Shown here piece by piece: positions 60,052 through 64,000 of a stretch of DNA of 64,000 bases. Made by a program: the position numbers and the translations under genes. How positions within the stretch are numbered: the first letter of the stretch is position 1; the number at the start of each line of letters is the position of its first letter. The stretch is from assembly GCA_963708115.1 (NCBI GenBank), contig CAVPRX010000001.1:1364001-1428000 (forward strand). The letters are read 5' to 3'. Source of the stretch: VRUE01 sp963708115 (GTDB taxonomy: Bacteria; Actinomycetota; Thermoleophilia; Solirubrobacterales; 70-9). The notes under the pieces are model-generated. The model worked only from the letters and a program-made list of their open reading frames with translations, searched no databases and was not told where the DNA came from.

Positions 60052-60672
60052 ATGGACTTTGCACACCCATTTCGCGTCGTCTCGCCGACTCTCGACGGTG
60101 ATGTACTGGCGGTGCTCGCCGGTGCAGACGAGGAATTCAGCGGCCGTCGTATCCATCGACTGCTGGGTCACGGTTCTGAGCCGGGGGTTCGCAAGGCTGT
60201 CGAGCGTCTGGTCGATCAGGGCGTTGTCATTCGTGCTCAGGCCGGCAGAGCCAAGCTCTATCGGCTGAACAGGAAGCACTTGGCCGCGCCGGGCATCGAA
60301 AGCCTCGCCGCTACCCGGGCGGATTTGATCGCGCGCCTGCGTGAGGCGATCGCCGGTTGGCAGCAGGCTCCCCGCTGCGCCGTTCTCTTCGGCTCGGTCG
60401 TGCGTGGCGAGGCTGGACCAGGTAGTGACCTCGATCTACTAATCATCCGCGCGGCCACGGTTGACGAAGAGGCGCCAGAGTGGCGCGAGCAGTTGGCTTC
60501 GCTTGAACGTGAGGCCACCGCGTGGACTGGCAACGACACGCGAATCGTCGAATTTGCCGAGGATGAGCTCACTGAGTCCATACCCGTCGCAGAAGAGGCG
60601 CTCGGCGACGGAATCGAGCTTTTCGGCTCGCACCGGGATCTACGTCGCTTTGTCGATGGACGCCGCAGATGA
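60052..60672 (+). CDS. Winged-helix + MNT nucleotidyltransferase (antitoxin candidate)
   Basis: 206 residues. The N-terminal half is a winged-helix DNA-binding domain (FSGRRIHRLLGHGSEPGVRKAVERLVDQG, AKLYRLN), the C-terminal half is an MNT domain with GSVVRGEAGPGSDLDLLII and an acidic DTRIVEF. HTH-MNT fusions are found in transcriptionally autoregulated MNT-HEPN systems. ATG 60052 was chosen; TTG 60040 would lie in the operator. The stop overlaps the HEPN gene (ATGA). Confidence 0.9.
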   Translation: MDFAHPFRVVSPTLDGDVLAVLAGADEEFSGRRIHRLLGHGSEPGVRKAVERLVDQGVVIRAQAGRAKLYRLNRKHLAAPGIESLAATRADLIARLREAIAGWQQAPRCAVLFGSVVRGEAGPGSDLDLLIIRAATVDEEAPEWREQLASLEREATAWTGNDTRIVEFAEDELTESIPVAEEALGDGIELFGSHRDLRRFVDGRRR

Positions 60673-61082
60673 TGGCGACCCGCATTCGGCAATGCGATGA
60701 CCGAACGTCCGCTGGACGGCTCCGCAAGGCGAGCCAGTTCCTCGATGCCGCGGCAACTATTCGGGAGTTCGCCGACGACGAAGCCGAAATCGGCGACGCA
60801 TTCGTCACACTCTGCATTCACGCCGGAATCGCCGCGTCCGACACGATTTGCTGCGAGACGCTTGGACACCATGTCCAGGGAGACGACCACAATCAGGCGA
60901 TCGCGGAGCTGTCAAAGGCGAGGCCCGATGGACAGGACCTGGGTAGCGATCTCCGTGCCCTCCTACAGATGAAGAACCGGGCCGAGTATGGGGCACTGCC
61001 AGTAACCGCCGAACAGCGGAAACGGGCTTGGCGCCGCGCCGAGCACCTTGTCGAAGCAGCCCGGTCGCGCTGCTCGGGCTGA
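60669..61082 (+). CDS. HEPN-like partner protein (toxin candidate)
   Basis: 137 residues, all alpha: KASQFLDAAATIREFADDEAEIGDAFVTLCIHAGIAASDTICC, then a C-terminal helix. It resembles the HEPN (SAV_6107-like) group. The ATG overlap and order behind an MNT gene support a toxin role. The classical RxxxxH is not clear; RAEYG near 110 could stand in part for it. Different from HepT at 25.6 kb. Confidence 0.75.
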   Translation: MMATRIRQCDDRTSAGRLRKASQFLDAAATIREFADDEAEIGDAFVTLCIHAGIAASDTICCETLGHHVQGDDHNQAIAELSKARPDGQDLGSDLRALLQMKNRAEYGALPVTAEQRKRAWRRAEHLVEAARSRCSG

Positions 61083-61098
61083 ACGAATCCTTGCCGCG

Positions 61099-62412
61099 CT
61101 ACTCGTGCGGCCGCGCCATGCGGCGATGATCCAGCGCCTCCTCGAGCACCGCGGGCTCGACGCCCTGCTCGAGGGCGACCTCGCGCAGCGAGCGCCCCGA
61201 CTCCGCCGCGATCTTGACGATGTCGGCGGCGCGGTCGTAGCCGATGTGGGGGTTGAGCGCGGTGGCCGTGGCGAGGGTCGCCTCGGCGTGGCGCTCGGTC
61301 ATCTCCTCGTTGGCCTCGATCCCGGCGACGCATTTCTCGTTCAGCAGGCGTGAGGCGGAGGCGAGCAGCTTGATCGAGTCGAGCAGGTTGCGGGCGATCA
61401 GCGGCACCCGTACGTTGAGCTCGAACTGGCCCTGGCTGCCGGCGACGGTGATCGCCGCGTCGTTGCCGATCACCTGGGCGGCCACCTGGATCACGACCTC
61501 GGGGATGACGGGGTTGACCTTGCCCGGCATGATCGAGGAGCCCTTCTGCAGCTCCGGCAGGCGCAGCTCGGCCAGGCCGGCACGCGGGCCGGAGCCCATC
61601 AGGGCCAGGTCGTTGGCGATCTTGTTGAGCGAGACGGCGTAGACCTTGAGCGCGCCCGAGAGCTCGACCAGGGCGTCGCGGTTGCCCTGCGCCTCGAAGG
61701 GGTCGAGCGGCGCCGAGATCGTCAAGCCGGTGTCCTCGGCGAGCTTCTCGCGCACCTTGGCGGCGAACTCGGGATGGGTGTTGAGGCCGGTCCCGGTCGC
61801 GGTGCCGCCGAGCGGAATCTGGCCGACGCGGCGCAGCGTCCCCTCGACCCGCTGGATGCCGAGCCGCACTTGCGCCGTGTAGCCGCCGAACTCCTGGCCC
61901 ATGGTGACCGGCACCGCGTCCATCAGGTGGGTGCGACCGGCCTTGACCACGTCGGCGAAGCGCTCGGCCTTCCCGGCCAGGGCCTCCTGGAGGCCCTCCA
62001 TCGCCGGCAGCAGGTCGTGGGTCACCTCGTCGAGCGCCGCCAGGTGCACGGCCGAGGGGAAGACGTCGTTGGAGGACTGGCCCATGTTGACGTGATCGTT
62101 GGCGTGGGCCGACTCGCCGGCGAGCTTGGCGAGCACCTCGTTGGCGTTCATGTTCGAGGAGGTGCCGGAGCCGGTCTGGAAGACGTCGACCGGGAACTGG
62201 TCGTCGTGCTCGCCGGCGGCGACCGCATCGCCGGCGTCGGCGATGCGGGCCGCCAGCTCGCCGTCCAGCTCTCCCAGCTCGCCGTTGACCCGCGCCGCGG
62301 CGCCCTTCAGCCGTCCCAGCCAGCGGACGACGGGCACGGGAACCCGCTCGCCGGAGACGGGGAAGTTGTCGACGGCTTTGGTGGTCTCGCCACCCCAGAG
62401 CTGCTCAGTCAA
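61099..62412 (-). CDS. fumC: Class II fumarate hydratase
   Basis: 437 residues, normal length. Signature GSSIMPGKVNPVIPEV, TGSGTSSNMNANEV, catalytic loop AGRTHLMDAVP. Converts fumarate to malate in the TCA cycle. TTG start at 62412 was taken because the N-terminus MTEQLWGGETTKAV fits the family; the next ATG is far inside the enzyme. It lies 14 bp after the upstream secreted gene on the same strand. Confidence 0.95.
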   Translation of the reverse strand: MTEQLWGGETTKAVDNFPVSGERVPVPVVRWLGRLKGAAARVNGELGELDGELAARIADAGDAVAAGEHDDQFPVDVFQTGSGTSSNMNANEVLAKLAGESAHANDHVNMGQSSNDVFPSAVHLAALDEVTHDLLPAMEGLQEALAGKAERFADVVKAGRTHLMDAVPVTMGQEFGGYTAQVRLGIQRVEGTLRRVGQIPLGGTATGTGLNTHPEFAAKVREKLAEDTGLTISAPLDPFEAQGNRDALVELSGALKVYAVSLNKIANDLALMGSGPRAGLAELRLPELQKGSSIMPGKVNPVIPEVVIQVAAQVIGNDAAITVAGSQGQFELNVRVPLIARNLLDSIKLLASASRLLNEKCVAGIEANEEMTERHAEATLATATALNPHIGYDRAADIVKIAAESGRSLREVALEQGVEPAVLEEALDHRRMARPHE

Positions 62413-62425
62413 GGTCAGGCCTCCA

Positions 62426-64000
62426 TCACGGATTCGTAGGTACCGGCAGCGTATTCGAGCGGTCGTGGCGGCGGTGCCGGTGTCCGGCCGGGCAGTGCGC
62501 GCGGCGCTTGCCCGAGCGGCGCCGGTGAGCCCTGCAGCGAGCCCTGCCCTTGTGGCCAGGTCCGCGCTTCACTCCCCGCTTGCCGCGCGGTCCGGTTGCC
62601 CCGGGGGATCCGACCGGACCTTTCCCGGTAGTCACCGCCGCGGCCGTGCTCGACAGGGCGCCGATGTGCAGCGAGATCGTCTCCCCGAACCGGACCGGTT
62701 GCTCCCCGGCGGGGACCTGGCTGCCACGGTCGAGGCGCAGCAGCCACGCTTCGTCCTCGCCGTCGGGAACGACGCCGTCGAGTGCGGTGATCCGCCCGTC
62801 GAGCATCCCGAACGAGCTCACGCAGCCGGCGGGGGAGGAGCCACCCGCCCGGGCCTCGCTGAGAACCTGGCTCAGCGGTGCCCCATCCGGCGCGGTCACC
62901 TTGCAGATCCTCACGTTGCCGGGCGCGAGTTCGATTGCCAGCAGGTGGGGGACCGGGGTCCCGAGCGCGACAGCCGCCGCCGGGCGGACGCTTGGCAGCG
63001 ACGAATCGCTCTGTCCGGGGGGCGTCGCAGTGAAGACCCCGCCTGCGATCGCCCGCAGCGCGTCTTGGGTCGAGTAGAGGTTCGCTTCGCTGTTGTTTTC
63101 GTAGCCGAAGCCCCCGGCTTCGAGGCCCGACGGAACCTGAAGCGAGAGCAGGTGGTCGATCGGCGTCTTGCCAGACGCGGTCGTCCAGGTTGCCGACTGG
63201 GGATCGATACCGCAGGCGTTGAGCCCGCTGACCGCCCAGGCGGTCGCGTCGGCGTTGTCGCCGAACGCATAGTGGAACGCGCCGGTCGTATCGACCAGCA
63301 GGCCGTGCAGATAGGCGAGGGCGGGGGCAACGGAGGGGTCATAGGCGGGGGCTCCGGCTTCGCAGAGCGCCGCGATCGCCGCCCCGGTCATGTCGGGTTC
63401 GCTCGGTTCGGCCTTTGCCGCCGGGGCCATCGATGCCGAGAAGGTCCAGCCACCGTCGTCGTGCTGGCGCTGGCGCAGGTAGGAGACCGCGGGAACCAGG
63501 GCCCAGGCGGGCACGGGAGCGGTCCTGAGGGCGAGGATCCCGAACACCGTGCTGTTGATGCTCGGTTCGCCGAAGCTGCCGGCGATCGGATTCCAGCTGC
63601 CGGCGATCTGCGCCGGCAGATTCAGGTCGGCCGAGAGCCGGGCCGGGTCGAGGCCGGCTGCATGGGCGACCAGGGTGACCCGCTCGTAGTCGGTTACCGC
63701 TTTGGTCGGCGGGCCGCCCCAGAAGCCGGTGTAGTCGTCGAAAAGGAAGTCCTGCAGGCTCGGATTGCCGGGGGTATGGACGTCTGCGGCGCTGACTCCC
63801 GCCGCAGCCAATGAGGTGGCGACCCAGTCGCTGCTGAAGGAGCCGTGTTCGAAGCCGAATGGTTCGCCGGTCAGGGGGTCCTGCTGGCCGCGCACGTATT
63901 CCACCGCCTTGCCTACGGCGGTATCGATTTCTTCCTGGCTGGAGGTTGCCGCGGCGCCGGCCGGAAGCACTGCGAGAGCGGCGAGAGATAGGACAGCCGC
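62426..64000 (-). CDS. Secreted alpha/alpha-toroid protein (5' end outside the window)
   Basis: At least 524 residues; the signal peptide reaches the window edge (AAVLSLAALAVLPAGAAA) but the start codon is not included. Repeated helical modules (DALRAIAGG, AWAVSGLNACG, YLRQRQHDDGGWTF) match the squalene-cyclase/prenyltransferase toroid also seen in transcobalamin-like proteins. After residue 360 a DUF4430-like beta domain follows. The C-terminus has a few Gly-X-Y triplets (GPVGSPGATGPRG) and a basic Cys-containing tail (RARCRAHRRRSGKRRAHCP), comparable to the tail of A1/A2. Confidence 0.8.
   Translation of the reverse strand, partial: AAVLSLAALAVLPAGAAATSSQEEIDTAVGKAVEYVRGQQDPLTGEPFGFEHGSFSSDWVATSLAAAGVSAADVHTPGNPSLQDFLFDDYTGFWGGPPTKAVTDYERVTLVAHAAGLDPARLSADLNLPAQIAGSWNPIAGSFGEPSINSTVFGILALRTAPVPAWALVPAVSYLRQRQHDDGGWTFSASMAPAAKAEPSEPDMTGAAIAALCEAGAPAYDPSVAPALAYLHGLLVDTTGAFHYAFGDNADATAWAVSGLNACGIDPQSATWTTASGKTPIDHLLSLQVPSGLEAGGFGYENNSEANLYSTQDALRAIAGGVFTATPPGQSDSSLPSVRPAAAVALGTPVPHLLAIELAPGNVRICKVTAPDGAPLSQVLSEARAGGSSPAGCVSSFGMLDGRITALDGVVPDGEDEAWLLRLDRGSQVPAGEQPVRFGETISLHIGALSSTAAAVTTGKGPVGSPGATGPRGKRGVKRGPGHKGRARCRAHRRRSGKRRAHCPAGHRHRRHDRSNTLPVPTNP

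Overview
The window looks like a chromosomal segment of a high-GC Gram-positive bacterium of the class Thermoleophilia (Solirubrobacterales or a close relative). Pointers are the strong GC bias, large secreted proteins with a Lys/Arg/Cys tail, short collagen-like proteins, actinobacterial gene sets (PBP1, SPFH/NfeD pair, CcmABCD next to HemA/HemC/CobA-HemD), and several proteins of a type I associate with that group. This assignment is inference from gene content, not from a marker-gene tree.

Layout. 0-4.2 kb: HtrA protease, OmpR-type two-component pair, thiL. 4.2-9.8 kb: cell-envelope genes (flippase-like membrane protein, GT-C mannosyltransferase, PBP1, MscS channel, CPBP protease). 9.77-10.08 kb: a compact RNA unit with its own promoter and terminator. 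It encodes a class-II tRNA of unusual geometry plus a structured trailer that ends in a segment complementary to the tRNA itself. 10.2-11.7 kb: L,D-transpeptidase and pyrE. 11.86-25.5 kb: a strong promoter, a collagen-like protein, and a tandemly duplicated two-gene secreted module (A1-B1-A2-B2), all four large genes joined by 4-nt stop/start overlaps; a third B paralogue lies at 50.5-53.4 kb. 25.5-27.4 kb: a tRNA-Arg(CCU) locus with tRNA fragments on both sides of an MntA/HepT module and an orphan membrane gene. 27.4-33.7 kb: CAP-domain exoprotein, yceH, galT, SPFH/NfeD, TlpA-like protein. 33.9-43.4 kb: helicase, birA, and a haem/cytochrome c maturation operon on the minus strand (ccmA-ccmB-ccmC-ccmD-hemA-hemC-cobA/hemD). 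43.5-50.5 kb: ALDH, rarA, GST-like, DUF1385, glyoxalase-fold epimerase, methyltransferase, Fpg/Nei glycosylase. 53.5-64 kb: BtrH-like protein, PAP2, ychF, AttH-like protein, SpoIID, a second ALDH, a second MNT/HEPN pair with a clear operator, fumC, and the 3' part of a secreted alpha/alpha-toroid protein that runs off the window.

The most unusual feature is a set of dispersed palindromic DNA elements. Family 1 (five copies, 125-143 bp) has stems of about 30 bp closing a conserved loop; between copies the stem sequence changes but both arms change together. Two smaller families (three and two copies) and one singleton palindrome at galT accompany it. One copy of each of the three families lies in frame inside a conserved protein gene (birA, thiL, the GT-C transferase), adding roughly 15-45 residues to each.

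Quality note: at least thirteen single-base indels break otherwise intact conserved genes (htrA, histidine kinase, thiL, ccmA, ALDH, rarA, DUF1385). Nearly all are +1 insertions. I read them as sequencing errors, not gene decay, so exact protein sequences around them are uncertain.
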